A stretch of DNA of 64,000 nt from positions 62,001 through 126,000 of the forward strand of contig JBMOMT010000040.1 of assembly GCA_049324835.1 (NCBI GenBank), in the 5' to 3' direction. A program made the translations under genes and the position numbers. Source of the DNA: JBMOMT01 sp049324835 (GTDB lineage: Bacteria > Chloroflexota > Anaerolineae > CAYNKW01). Below, in pieces: positions 16,438 to 26,665 of the stretch. The notes below the pieces were generated by a model. It was not told the origin of the DNA and made no database searches. It was given only the letters and a program-made list of their open reading frames with translations. Each line of letters begins with the position of its first letter. Within the stretch, counting starts at the first letter, position 1.

Positions 16438-18330
16438 TTACTTGCCCTGCGCCGCCATCTGAGCGGCCTGGTCGATACTCCAGTGGTAGTACTGCTCGCC
16501 ACCGAACAACGATATGATGCGATCCACCCACGAGTGCTCGGCGGTAAAGGCGATGCGCACCCAGATGGGGAAGAAGGGATACTCACCCTCTTCGCCAAAG
16601 AACATCTCTTCGATCTGGCGGTACGTATCGATGCGCACCTGAGGATCGGATTCCTCACGCGCTGCAACGATCAGGTCATCGATCTCGTTGCACTCACGCT
16701 TCTGGCGGTTTTCGGGGTTGCCACACCACAGCACGTCGCCGACCCAGTTGTTCTCGTCGGCATAGTCGGGGCCCCAGCCCAGCGTCCACATGTGCGGCGA
16801 TTCCTCGTCGGGCACGTCGGCGGCGGTGGCTGCCAGCAACTCGGCAAACGGCTGCTGCTCGATCTTGATCAGTTCTGGATCGCAGCCCAACACCTCAGAC
16901 CAGTTGTTCTGGGCGTATTCGATCCAGTTGAGGGTGCTCTGGCCACTGTAGCCCAGCAACGTCACCTGCGGAAAGCCCTCGCAGTTGGGGTAGCCGGCCT
17001 CGGCCAACTGGGCCTTGGCAAACTCGGGGTCATAACCCACACCCACCTCGTCGATGGGCGGCGCGCCAAAGATGCCCGGAGGCGCAAAGTGTTTCATGGG
17101 CAAGCCCTGGCCCTGGCGCACCTCGGCCACAAAGGTCTCGCGGTCGAAAGCGGCGCTAAAGGCGCGGCGAACGCGGGCATCGTCGAACGGCGCTTTGGTC
17201 ATGCGGAAGCTGATGTAGAACACTGCCAGGTCCGGAACCTGAACCGTCTCATCCGGGAACTGCTCCAGGTGAGCCTGCAGTTCGGCATCCGGGATGGCGG
17301 AGACGTCCACCTCGTTGTTGAGCCACAGGGCATAGCCGGTGCTGGTATCAGGCACCACATTGTATACCATGCGCTCCATGTTGCCCGTGCCCTTCATGTC
17401 CTCGGGCATGAGCGGGTTGCGCCAGAACTGCCGACGCACGTTGTGCACCCACTCGTGCAGCCCATAGCGGCCATTGGTCACGATGTTGCCGGCCTCGATC
17501 CAGTTCTCGCCGTGCTCCTCGATGGCCCACTGCGGCGCAGCCGCCAGTGTCCACATGGGGGTCATGGACAAAAAGTAGCTGGCCGGGAACTCGAGCTCGA
17601 CGATCAGTGTGGCATCGTCCGGCGCGCTGACGCCGATGGCATCGACCAACTCTTGCGGGATGGCCGCCGGGTCTTCGGCATTCAGCACGTCGGCGCAGCC
17701 CTTGATCAGCGGCGCTACCACACTGCTATAGTAACCGCCGGTGTTGGGGTCGCAGGCGCGCTTGATGCCGTAGGCAAAATCGCCGGCCGTGACAAAGCGC
17801 GGGTTGCCCTCGTCGTTCACTTCCTGGGTGGTCTCGCCGGTGGCCGGGTTGTGGTAGACCCAGGGAATGTCGGTGCGCAGGTTAAAGGTGTAGATCAGGC
17901 CGTCGTCGCTGATGGTCCAGCCGGTGGCCGCTTCGGGTACGATCTCGGCGGTCTCCAGGTCATAGTTGGCCAGATGGACAAAAATCGCCTCGATGGCATT
18001 GATCGAGGTAACGTCCTCGGCAACCTGCGGGTCGAGCGTGGGGATGTCGCTGGTGTCCCAGGCGGTGTAGGTCACCGGCTCTGGCAGCGGGGTGGGGGTC
18101 ACTTCTTTTTCAACGACCGTGGTCACTTCTTTCTCGACGACCTTGGTCACTTCTTTTTCAACAATCTGAGGTGTGCCTTCGACGACGACCGTCTCTTTGA
18201 CCGTCTCTTTGACCACCTGGGTGACGACTTTTTCGATGACCTCAGGGGTCGGCGTGGCACACGCGGAAAGAACCATGCTGGCAATAACCAGCAGAGCGAA
18301 TACACTCGCCCACTTGCTCTTGGCAAACAT
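16438..18330 (-). CDS. Family 5 solute-binding lipoprotein (second peptide-type system)
   Basis: The 630-residue secreted lipoprotein (lipobox LSAC) has a linker of repeated VVEKEV-type units to about residue 80 and then an SBP family 5 domain starting YTAWDTSDIPTLDPQVAEDV. It presents ligand to the adjacent DppB/DppC permeases. The charged Val/Glu/Lys repeats probably form a coiled stalk between membrane and binding domain. It is transcribed from a strong promoter at 18559-18587 with a leader of about 220 nt containing a short ORF. ATG 18330 has GGAGG upstream. It is a paralogue of 22099-24198, especially in the signal and stalk. Confidence 0.92.
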   Translation of the reverse strand: MFAKSKWASVFALLVIASMVLSACATPTPEVIEKVVTQVVKETVKETVVVEGTPQIVEKEVTKVVEKEVTTVVEKEVTPTPLPEPVTYTAWDTSDIPTLDPQVAEDVTSINAIEAIFVHLANYDLETAEIVPEAATGWTISDDGLIYTFNLRTDIPWVYHNPATGETTQEVNDEGNPRFVTAGDFAYGIKRACDPNTGGYYSSVVAPLIKGCADVLNAEDPAAIPQELVDAIGVSAPDDATLIVELEFPASYFLSMTPMWTLAAAPQWAIEEHGENWIEAGNIVTNGRYGLHEWVHNVRRQFWRNPLMPEDMKGTGNMERMVYNVVPDTSTGYALWLNNEVDVSAIPDAELQAHLEQFPDETVQVPDLAVFYISFRMTKAPFDDARVRRAFSAAFDRETFVAEVRQGQGLPMKHFAPPGIFGAPPIDEVGVGYDPEFAKAQLAEAGYPNCEGFPQVTLLGYSGQSTLNWIEYAQNNWSEVLGCDPELIKIEQQPFAELLAATAADVPDEESPHMWTLGWGPDYADENNWVGDVLWCGNPENRQKRECNEIDDLIVAAREESDPQVRIDTYRQIEEMFFGEEGEYPFFPIWVRIAFTAEHSWVDRIISLFGGEQYYHWSIDQAAQMAAQGK

Positions 18331-18366
18331 TTTCTCCTCCTTGCGGTGGAAAGATGGTTGGATACG

Positions 18367-18456
18367 CTATTCAACTGTCTGGGCGCGGTAACCCGCAGCG
18401 AGAAAAAGCTGGCATTTTTCCTCGCACGCACTGTTAAACCTGATGAACCGCGTCAT
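18367..18456 (-). CDS. Short upstream ORF in the binding-protein leader (29 aa)
   Basis: ATG 18456 follows AAGGGAGGTG, an almost perfect ribosome binding site, and the frame ends at TAG 18367, 36 nt before the binding-protein start. The same GAGGTGATGA motif precedes the short ORF at 24195-24326 upstream of the paralogous binding protein. No domain is recognised. A regulatory leader peptide is possible. Confidence 0.35.
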   Translation of the reverse strand: MTRFIRFNSACEEKCQLFLAAGYRAQTVE

Positions 18457-18558
18457 CACCTCCCTTCGAACCCATCCTGGACACCCCATCGTGTGATCCA
18501 GTCCACACCAGGGCTGCCGTTTCACACCACCAAACAGACAGAACCTGGTGGTGCTACG

Positions 18559-18587
18559 ATTTTACGAATAATGGCCCATTTTGTCAA
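18559..18587 (-). promoter_or_regulatory. Strong promoter of the second binding protein/permease set
   Basis: On the minus strand TTGACA (18582-18587) and TAAAAT (18559-18564) are spaced by 17 bases. Transcription would start near 18552, giving a leader of about 220 nt. Confidence 0.85.
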
Positions 18588-18732
18588 ATCGACCCTTCCA
18601 GCGCAGGGCCAGCTCTCAAGCTGTTGGATGGCCTGCATTTATATACCCTCGGTCAGGGCCAAAGGTTCAAAAATGTGGTCACTCTACGGTCGCCGCCCGG
18701 CGCCACGCAACCGACCAGGGCAGCGCACCGCA

Positions 18733-19860
18733 TCACCTGGTCGTCGCCAACTGACAACGTTCCAGGGCCACCGGGCTGATGCCACGCAAGAAACAGTCCA
18801 CGGCCGAGCCGCCAGCCGCCGGCTCGGCCCGCAGCAGCACATAGCTGCCCCATTGGGCCAGCCGTGTCACACGCAGCGGTTGGGTCCACTGCGCCCTGTG
18901 GGCGGCCAGCCAGCTCTGTTGCTCGTCGCCAGCTTGAACCGTGCAGGCACGGCAATCGGCAGGTATCTCGCCGCTGGTCAGCAGCGATGGCAAGCCACGC
19001 TGGTACGGCAGGCTGGCGTCGTAACAGTGAGAAAGTTGATCGGCGATGACGCGGCAGTTGATCCAGGCGCCGTTGTCAAAATGAGCCACCACAAACACGG
19101 TGCTGGACGGCCCCAGATCGATCTGCCCGATGGCAAGTGTGTAATCGGCGCTCATCTGGTCTCGCACGCCTTCAATGGCATCGTAATTGACGCCATGCTC
19201 CAGACTCAACTCGAACAGATCGCCGGCATAGGTGCGACCCACGCGGATGGCCTGGTGAACCAGACGCGGCGCGCTGCGCAGCGGGCTGTTGATCAGGTTA
19301 TCGGCGGCCAGCCCGACCGCCAAAATCACCGGCAGCGGCAGCAACAGTCCAAACCAGCCGGCGGGCTCCAATCGGCCCCTGTCATCGACCCGGAGACGCA
19401 ACCCTTCCAGCCGGTAGTCCTGAATCAGTCCCAGGATGGCCAGCAGCAGCACCACGAAAAAACCCGCCATCACCAGACGCGCCTGAGCGGCGGGCTTGAA
19501 CTCGTAAATGGGCAATCCCCAGAAGCGGCGGTCGGCCAGCCAGATGGTGAGGGTGCGTCCTTCGTAGGGCACATGGCCGATGATCCAGGTCATCAGGGCG
19601 CCGCTCAGCGCCCAGATCACCCCGCCCCCAAAGGCGTTGCCCAGTCGCGCGGCCAGCCAGCCGGCCAGAGCACCCAACGCCAGCAGCGCCAGCAGGCCCA
19701 GGAACAATGGCGGAAAAACCCAGCGCACGCGTGAAACCGTCAATACGATGGCATCCGGCAGCCAGGCTCCCAACGCCAGCGCCAGGCCCATCAGCAGGCC
19801 GTTGCGCAGGCCCAGGCCGAGAGAAAAACGCTGCAACCGGGCTTCGTCCGGTGAAGACAT
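18733..19860 (-). CDS. Hypothetical multi-spanning membrane protein
   Basis: No family is recognised. The 375 residues begin with about four hydrophobic helices (residues 18-110), then two more near 130-150 and 175-195, followed by a soluble C-terminal domain from about 200. That domain carries paired Cys residues (CRVIADQLSHC and CRACTVQ), suggesting an extracytoplasmic, disulphide-bonded fold. It begins one base after the stop of the DppC gene, so it is co-transcribed with the first transporter and may be an accessory or quality-control factor. It is not an ATPase or a permease. Confidence 0.7.
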   Translation of the reverse strand: MSSPDEARLQRFSLGLGLRNGLLMGLALALGAWLPDAIVLTVSRVRWVFPPLFLGLLALLALGALAGWLAARLGNAFGGGVIWALSGALMTWIIGHVPYEGRTLTIWLADRRFWGLPIYEFKPAAQARLVMAGFFVVLLLAILGLIQDYRLEGLRLRVDDRGRLEPAGWFGLLLPLPVILAVGLAADNLINSPLRSAPRLVHQAIRVGRTYAGDLFELSLEHGVNYDAIEGVRDQMSADYTLAIGQIDLGPSSTVFVVAHFDNGAWINCRVIADQLSHCYDASLPYQRGLPSLLTSGEIPADCRACTVQAGDEQQSWLAAHRAQWTQPLRVTRLAQWGSYVLLRAEPAAGGSAVDCFLRGISPVALERCQLATTR

Positions 19861-19861
19861 G

Positions 19862-20929
19862 TTATCCCCGTGAACCGCGCAGCCGGGGGTCCAGAATGTC
19901 GCGCAGGGCGTCGCCGATCAGGTTCCAGCCCAGGCCAAAGAGCAGCAGCGCCACGCCGGGAAAGACGATGATGTACCAATGCTCGTCCAGGCTCAAGATC
20001 CAGTCGCGGGCAAAACTGACGATCTGGCCCCAGTCGGCGTAGCCGATCTCGGTGCCCACGCCCAAAAAGCTGAGGGTGGCAAAAGAGAGCACGTAATCGC
20101 CCACGCGCATCGAGGCCAGCACCAGGATGGGATAGATGGCGTTGGGCACGATGTGGCTGATGAGGATGCGTGAATCTTTGGCGCCCACCACGCGGGCGGC
20201 CAGCACGTAATCGCGCTCGCGGGCCGAGAGGATCTCGCCGCGCAGCACGCGGGCGTAGGTCATCCAGCCAAAGGTGATGAGGGCGATGGTGGCCGGCCAG
20301 ATGCCGCGGCCAAAGAGCGGCACCAGAATGGCCGAGAGGGTCAGCGCGGCCAGCAAAAAGGGAAAGGCCAGGAAAACCTCGGTGATGCGCATCAGCAGGT
20401 CGTCGAGCCAGCCGCCGTAAAAGGCCGATATCGCGCCGACGATCAGGCCGATGACGACCGTGATGGCGGTGATGACCACACCCACGAACAGCGCCGTGCG
20501 TGTGCCCCACACGATGCCGTAATAGATATCGAACTGGCCGCTGGCGGTGCCAAACAGGTGAACCCAATGGTCTTTGCCAATGATCGCGGGATACCAGCCC
20601 GGCAGCTCTGGAATCTCTCGCTGCCAGACCGTGCCGGGCGGCTTGGGCTCTGGGCCAAAGCCATCGCGTGGGATGAGATAGGGATCGCCGGCCACCTCCA
20701 ACGGCGGCGCCAGGACCGGGGCAAAGGCGGCCGTCAGCAAAAAGACCATCACCAGGATCAGACCGGCCACCGACAGGGGGTTGGTGAACACGCCGCGGAT
20801 GAGGCGATACCACTCGGGGCCGATCAGCTTTTCCAGCCAGTTGAGCTCACGAAGATAAAAGTCGGCGGTGAGTTCCAGATGAGAGGTGCCAGGCATTGAG
20901 ATCGATTCTTTCATCGTTCCATCTCTCAT
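19862..20929 (-). CDS. ABC transporter permease, DppC/OppC type (first system)
   Basis: The 355-residue membrane subunit has an N-terminal helix near 52-72, a long outer loop (residues about 75-140), a permease core of five helices, an EAA-like motif (AARVVGAKDSRIL) and the tail DILDPRLRGSRG. Its ATG at 20929 overlaps the upstream DppB stop by one base (TAATG). A second ATG 15 nt downstream is possible. It works with DppB, binding protein 22099-24198 and ATPases DppD/DppF. Confidence 0.93.
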   Translation of the reverse strand: MRDGTMKESISMPGTSHLELTADFYLRELNWLEKLIGPEWYRLIRGVFTNPLSVAGLILVMVFLLTAAFAPVLAPPLEVAGDPYLIPRDGFGPEPKPPGTVWQREIPELPGWYPAIIGKDHWVHLFGTASGQFDIYYGIVWGTRTALFVGVVITAITVVIGLIVGAISAFYGGWLDDLLMRITEVFLAFPFLLAALTLSAILVPLFGRGIWPATIALITFGWMTYARVLRGEILSARERDYVLAARVVGAKDSRILISHIVPNAIYPILVLASMRVGDYVLSFATLSFLGVGTEIGYADWGQIVSFARDWILSLDEHWYIIVFPGVALLLFGLGWNLIGDALRDILDPRLRGSRG

Positions 20930-21993
20930 TAGGTGTAGCGGATGCGCGGGTCGATAAAGGCATACAGCACATCGACGATCAGGTTGGCCGAGATCAGCAC
21001 CACACCGCCGAACAGCACAAAACCCAACACGGCCAGTGCATCCAGGCTGCTGGCCGCGCGGGCGGCCGCCGAGCCCATGCCGGGGTAGTTAAAGATGACC
21101 TCGGTGACGACCACCCCGTTCAGCATGCTGACCACCATCATACCGCCGATGGTCACCACCGGGATGAGGGCGTTGCGGAAGGCGTGCCGGTAGATGATGT
21201 TTCTCTCGGACAGGCCCTTGGAGCGGGCGGTGGTGATGTAATCCTGGCGCAGTGTTTCCAGCATCGAAGAGCGTGTCACGCGCAGGATGCGCGCCCAGAT
21301 GACGTAAGAGAGGGTGACGATGGGCAGAACCAGGTGGCGCAGCGCGTCCCAAAAAACGTCGAGCCTGAAATTGAGCAGCCCGTCGAGGGTATTCATGTGG
21401 GTGTAACGATGGAATTCCGGGGACATGACCACGATGTTGATGTGATCCGAGAGGCGGCCTGGCGGGAACCATTCCAGCTTGGCGTAAAAGATCAACAGCA
21501 CCAGCAGGCCAAAGACAAAGGTAGGAAACGACCAGCCCAGTGTGGCAAAAACCCGGATGGCCTGATCGATGAGCTTGTTGTGGTGAATGGCGGCGACCAC
21601 ACCCAAAAAGATGCCGCCGCCGATGATGGGCACGCAGCTCCACAGGGCCAGCTCCACCGTGGCCGGCAGCCGTTGGGCGATCAGCTCGGTGACCATCAGG
21701 CGACCGGTGCGGGAAAAGCCCAGGTCGCCGCGCAACACGCCGCCTTCGATCTCGCCGGTCGCGGCGTCCCGGCGGCCCACCAGCCAGCGCCAATACTGCA
21801 CGTAAAAGGGATCGTCCAGCCCATATTTGGCAATGATGGCGTCGATGGCGCCCTCGTTGTGAGGGATGCTCTGCACGTACAGCGCCGAGCGCTCCACCGG
21901 CGAGAGCAGTTGTAACATGGCAAAGATGAGCAGCGTCACACCCAGCATGGTGAGAGGCAATTGTATCAACCGACGAATGATATAAGCCGTCAT
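20929..21993 (-). CDS. ABC transporter permease, DppB/OppB type (first system)
   Basis: The 354-residue protein starts YIIRRLIQLPLTMLGVTL and has the usual six helices, an EAA-type loop (ITTARSKGLSERNI) and the ending IDPRIRYT. A GAGGG ribosome binding site precedes ATG 21993. It is separated from its binding protein by a very stable hairpin (22021-22047), consistent with making more binding protein than permease. Confidence 0.93.
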   Translation of the reverse strand: MTAYIIRRLIQLPLTMLGVTLLIFAMLQLLSPVERSALYVQSIPHNEGAIDAIIAKYGLDDPFYVQYWRWLVGRRDAATGEIEGGVLRGDLGFSRTGRLMVTELIAQRLPATVELALWSCVPIIGGGIFLGVVAAIHHNKLIDQAIRVFATLGWSFPTFVFGLLVLLIFYAKLEWFPPGRLSDHINIVVMSPEFHRYTHMNTLDGLLNFRLDVFWDALRHLVLPIVTLSYVIWARILRVTRSSMLETLRQDYITTARSKGLSERNIIYRHAFRNALIPVVTIGGMMVVSMLNGVVVTEVIFNYPGMGSAAARAASSLDALAVLGFVLFGGVVLISANLIVDVLYAFIDPRIRYT

Positions 21994-22020
21994 AACAAGG
22001 CCCTCGAAAGAACCAAATTC

Positions 22021-22047
22021 CCGGCGGGGGCATGACGCCCCCGCCGG
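22021..22047. terminator. Strong hairpin between binding protein and permease
   Basis: CCGGCGGGGGC (22021-22031) pairs perfectly with GCCCCCGCCGG (22037-22047) around ATGAC. There is no T-run, so it more likely blocks 3' decay or partly terminates than fully terminates. Its place after the binding-protein gene is typical of differential expression in importer operons. Confidence 0.65.
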
Positions 22048-22098
22048 AAGGGGTTAAGCCCGGCTCTCAACCAGGCTTTGAGCAAACGAGATCCTGGC

Positions 22099-24198
22099 CT
22101 ACTCGCCGCCCGCCAGAGACAACGGGTAGTGGTAGTTGGGCGACCAGATGGGGTTGTAGAAATAGCCCTCCAGCCAGCGCTGCTCGTAGCGCCGCTCGCC
22201 GGCCTGGCACAGGATGACTTGCGGCACGTTGTCGTAGTGCAGTTGTTGAATCTCGTAATAGAGCTCGGCGCGTTTGGCGGTGTCCGGTTCGATCACGGCC
22301 TGCTCGATGAGCGGTCGAAAGATCGCCATCAGTTCTTCGGGGAAATTCTCCCGTCCGGAGTAGGTGCCGATGAGATACGGCTGCACCCAGTTGTGCGGGT
22401 CGTGATAGTCCTCGCCCCAGGAGCTGATGGCGATGGGCAACTGCCCGGCGCGGAAGGAGCTGAGGTAGGTGGCCCAGGGCAGGGTGACGATCTCGAGCCG
22501 GTATTTGGTGTTGATGGCGCGTAGATTCGTCTGCAGGATGGCCGCCGCTGTCTGGCCGGCCACGTTGCCCGTAGAGGTCACCGCCTGGAAGCGGAAGCCG
22601 GTCTCCGGCAACGCGCCGCCCCAGGCCTCGGCCAGCAGCTCGGCGCACTTGTCCAGATCGAACTCGTACATCGAGCCGTCGGGGTTGTAGCCCAGCATGT
22701 TGGTGATGATGGGGCCGTTGTTGCGCACACCCTCGCCGTTCAGCCCGTCGGCGATGTAGGTCTCGTAATCAAAGCAGGTGGCAAAAGCCTTGCGCACGTT
22801 CAGGTCGGAGAAAAAGTCGGGCGGGACGCCATTGCCGTCGAGCTGGCCGCTGCCGATGTAGGGGTTGCTGCCGGCTTCGTCGGTCTTGACGTTGTGGTTC
22901 AGGAACAGGTCCATGCGGCTGACGGTGGGCATGTTGTACCACATGCGCAGCGGCGCGTCGGGGTTGTCGGTGGGCACACACTCTTCGGTGACGGCGTCGC
23001 ACTTTTCACCCACCCAGGCATCCACCTGCGGCCGGTTGGCCGAGGGCACGGTGAACCAGTCGGCGTCGCCCGTCTGAGCCATGGCAAAGCGGGTGCCCCA
23101 CTCGGCCACCGTCTTGTGCACGATGCGTTTGATCTTGGCCACGCCGCTGGGGCCGCCGGGCCAGAACTCGTCGCCTTCGGCGCGCCAATAGTTCTCGTTG
23201 GCCACCAGCACCCACTCTTCGTCGGGCGTCCAGTGATCCAGGATGTAGGGGCCGGTGCCGTTGATGACTTTGGCCAGCTTGGAGTCCTCGGCGCCTGGGG
23301 CGTAGAAATTCTGCCAGGTGTCGCAGGAGCCATCCCAGTCACCCTGCTCGATGGTCCATTCCTTGTCCAGGACGTAGGCCCACGGCCGGGCGATGATGGC
23401 CATGAACGGCCCCCACGGCTGGGCCAGCGTCACCGTAAAGGTGCCGGCGTCGTTGTCGTAGGCAAAGTGCGATTTGACCTGCTCACACACGGCGGCCAGT
23501 TCCTCTGCCGTGGCGTTGGCCAGCAGGGCGTCCTTGTCGCCGGCGTACTCACCCTCGGCGATGGGCTCGGTGATGTCGCCCGAAGACCAGCCCATGATCG
23601 ATTCGATCATCATCCACTGGCCGCTGTTGGGGCCAGATTGCAGCAGAGCCCGCTCCCAGGAGTAGGCCACGTCTTCAGGGGTCAGATCGTTGCCGTTGTG
23701 GAATTTCACACCCTTGCGGATGTTAAAGGTGTAGGTCAGGCCGTCGGCCGAGAGGCCGCCGTTGGCCACGGTGGGTACCTCTTCGGCCAGCCAGGGCACG
23801 AACTCGCTGGCGCTCTCGCGGTCGTAAAAAACCAGCCCCTCGATGATGTTGTTGATCGCCCGATAGCTGGAGCCCTCGTAGGCCAGGTGAGGGTCGAGCA
23901 TGGCGATGTCATCGGTAGCCACCAGGGTGAGGGTGGTCGGATCGGGGGCGTCAAAACTCACCGGGGCGGGGGTGGGGGTGACCTGGACTTCGACGACTTT
24001 GGTCACTTCTTTTTCCACCACCTGCGGCGTGCCCGCGACGACGACCGTCTCTTTGACCGTCTCTTTGACCACCTGAGTGACCACCTGGGTCACCACTTTT
24101 TCGATGACTTCCGGGGTCGGGGTGGCGCACGCCGAGAGCACCAAACTGACAATCACCAACAGCGCAAACACGCTCGTCCATTTGCTGCGGGAGTTCAT
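22099..24198 (-). CDS. Family 5 solute-binding lipoprotein (first peptide-type system)
   Basis: The 699-residue lipoprotein (lipobox LSAC) has a Val/Glu/Lys-repeat stalk like the paralogue at 16438-18330, then an SBP family 5 domain with FNIRKGVKFHNGNDLTPEDV and several Cys pairs. It is longer than typical DppA/OppA (about 530 residues). ATG 24198 was chosen from the signal peptide start and AGGAGGA upstream; it overlaps the stop of a 43-codon upstream ORF as ATGA. Downstream are DppB and DppC. Ligand specificity is unknown. Confidence 0.92.
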   Translation of the reverse strand: MNSRSKWTSVFALLVIVSLVLSACATPTPEVIEKVVTQVVTQVVKETVKETVVVAGTPQVVEKEVTKVVEVQVTPTPAPVSFDAPDPTTLTLVATDDIAMLDPHLAYEGSSYRAINNIIEGLVFYDRESASEFVPWLAEEVPTVANGGLSADGLTYTFNIRKGVKFHNGNDLTPEDVAYSWERALLQSGPNSGQWMMIESIMGWSSGDITEPIAEGEYAGDKDALLANATAEELAAVCEQVKSHFAYDNDAGTFTVTLAQPWGPFMAIIARPWAYVLDKEWTIEQGDWDGSCDTWQNFYAPGAEDSKLAKVINGTGPYILDHWTPDEEWVLVANENYWRAEGDEFWPGGPSGVAKIKRIVHKTVAEWGTRFAMAQTGDADWFTVPSANRPQVDAWVGEKCDAVTEECVPTDNPDAPLRMWYNMPTVSRMDLFLNHNVKTDEAGSNPYIGSGQLDGNGVPPDFFSDLNVRKAFATCFDYETYIADGLNGEGVRNNGPIITNMLGYNPDGSMYEFDLDKCAELLAEAWGGALPETGFRFQAVTSTGNVAGQTAAAILQTNLRAINTKYRLEIVTLPWATYLSSFRAGQLPIAISSWGEDYHDPHNWVQPYLIGTYSGRENFPEELMAIFRPLIEQAVIEPDTAKRAELYYEIQQLHYDNVPQVILCQAGERRYEQRWLEGYFYNPIWSPNYHYPLSLAGGE

Positions 24199-24326
24199 GA
24201 TCCTCCTCCTTTTTTTTCGAAAAGTGAACCGGTTTCGTGGGGCTGAACCAGGCATGGGCGCGGCGTCCCGCCTGAAAAACATCCCCTTCTTTCAGAGCCA
24301 GCGCGCGGCTGGCTGCCCCGCCTCAT
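24195..24326 (-). CDS. Short upstream ORF coupled to the binding-protein start (43 aa)
   Basis: ATG 24326 follows AGAGGAGGTG and the frame ends in TGA at 24195-24197, sharing four bases (ATGA) with the binding-protein start. The product is Arg/Gly/Ser-rich with no recognised domain. The layout suggests translational coupling. It may also be a by-chance open frame, since the region is GC-rich. Confidence 0.35.
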   Translation of the reverse strand: MRRGSQPRAGSERRGCFSGGTPRPCLVQPHETGSLFEKKGGGS

Positions 24327-24546
24327 CACCTCCTCTCGGCATTCCACAGGCCTGTCACCGGTGCTGCCCAATGGACAGCTCAGGTTCACGATCGGCCCAA
24401 ACCACTCACCTGTCTGAGAGCAAAAAAGCCCTCCCATCGATCGGCGAACGTTCGTAGATGCTCAGACAATCCCGGCAACGCACACAAACCAATCCGACAG
24501 GAGGACTTGACGGCACAACGTTGTGAAGAGTTTTAGCAGCGTCACT

Positions 24547-24633
24547 GCAACTGCTCAGTCTACCCTCCCGCAGGCCAAAATCGTGATAAGGAGGCGCGCC
24601 CCTGCAAGAGCCTGTGGGAGGGTGAGCAGTTAC
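24547..24633. repeat. Long imperfect inverted repeat after dppF
   Basis: The arm at 24547-24575 matches the reverse complement of 24610-24633 apart from one 5-base insertion and two substitutions (AACTGCTCA ... CCCTCCC ... CAGGC). It starts about 14 nt after the dppF stop in the transcribed direction and is the likely end of that mRNA. The rest of 24199-24646 holds the 43-codon ORF, a CGAACGTTCG palindrome and no clear promoter. Confidence 0.6.
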
Positions 24634-24646
24634 TGGTTTTGTTGGA

Positions 24647-25626
24647 CTAGACGAGATGGCAGGCGCACCAGTGCATCGGAGAAACCTCTCGAAATTCGGG
24701 ATCATCCTCGAAACAGCGCTCGATGGCCACCGGGCAACGGGTGTTAAAGTTGCAGCCTTTGGGCGGGTTGACCGGGCTGGGCACATCGCCTTCCAGGATG
24801 ATACGCTTCCGCTTTTCTTCCACTACCGGATCGGGGATGGGCACGGCGGAGAGCAGGGCCTTGGTGTAGGGATGCTGCGGGCGCTCGTACAGCGAGGCCC
24901 GGTCGGTGAGTTCGACGATCTTGCCCAGGTACATCACCGCCACGCGGGTGGAAATATGGCGCACCATGCTCAGGTCGTGGGCGATAAAGAGATAGGTCAG
25001 CCCCAACTGCTCCTGCAAGTCCTCCAGCATGTTGACCACCTGCGCCTGGATAGACACATCCAGAGCCGAGATAGGCTCATCGCAGACGATGAACGACGGG
25101 TTCAGAGCCAGCGCGCGCGCCACGCCGATGCGCTGTCGCTGGCCGCCGGAGAACTCGTGGGGGTAACGGTTGACAAAGTAGGGATTGAGGCCCACCACGC
25201 GGAGCAATTCTTGCACCCGCTCGCGTCGCTCTTTGCCTTTGGCGATGCCGTGCACCTCTAACGGCTCGCCGATGATGTTGCCCACCGTCATGCGCGGGTT
25301 GAGAGAAGCATAAGGGTCCTGAAAGATCATCTGCATACGGCGGCGCATGCGGCGCAACTCTTCGCCCTTGATCGCCACCAGGTTCTTGTCCTCGAAAATC
25401 ACCTCGCCGGCGGTGGGTCGATAAAGCTGCAAAATGGTGCGACCGGTGGTCGATTTGCCGCAGCCACTCTCACCCACCAGCCCCAGGGTTTCGCCTCTAA
25501 AGACATCAAAAGAGATGTCATCTACCGCCATGACCGCGCCCACCTGGCGCTGAATGACGATACCCCGGGTGATGGGAAAGTATTTTTTGAGATTTTTGAC
25601 CCTCAACAACACTTCCTTCTGTGCCA

Positions 25627-25627
<1 letters not shown>
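24647..25627 (-). CDS. dppF: Peptide ABC transporter ATP-binding protein, DppF/OppF type
   Basis: The 326-residue cytoplasmic ATPase has Walker A GESGCGKST, Q-loop MIFQDPYASLNP, signature FSGGQRQRIG, Walker B IVCDEPISALD and H-loop IAHD, followed by the C-terminal oligopeptide domain with Cys residues (CNFNTRCPVAIERC) found in this subfamily. Its ATG overlaps the dppD stop as TAATG. With DppD it powers import through DppB/DppC, and probably also through the ATPase-less second permease pair. Confidence 0.95.
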
Positions 25628-26610
<983 letters not shown>

Positions 26611-26665
26611 AAATCTCCCTCCTCACGAAATTAGTACCACAATGAATCCTTTGACTCTAGCCTTT

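Noticed and set aside
18100..18245. Possible DNA tandem repeat in the binding-protein stalk region
   Set aside because: The repetition is explained by coding repeats (VVEKEV) and there is no conserved DNA unit beyond the codons.
16483..19734. Very long plus-strand open frame (over 1,000 codons) opposite a binding-protein gene
   Set aside because: Its residues follow the reverse of a well-conserved binding protein and membrane protein gene, and it crosses the promoter at 18559-18587. It is a complement shadow.
22894..24246. Plus-strand open frame with repeated Gly/His/Phe runs opposite the second binding protein
   Set aside because: The repeats are the antisense of the VVEKEV-type coding repeats of the lipoprotein stalk, so this is not a gene.
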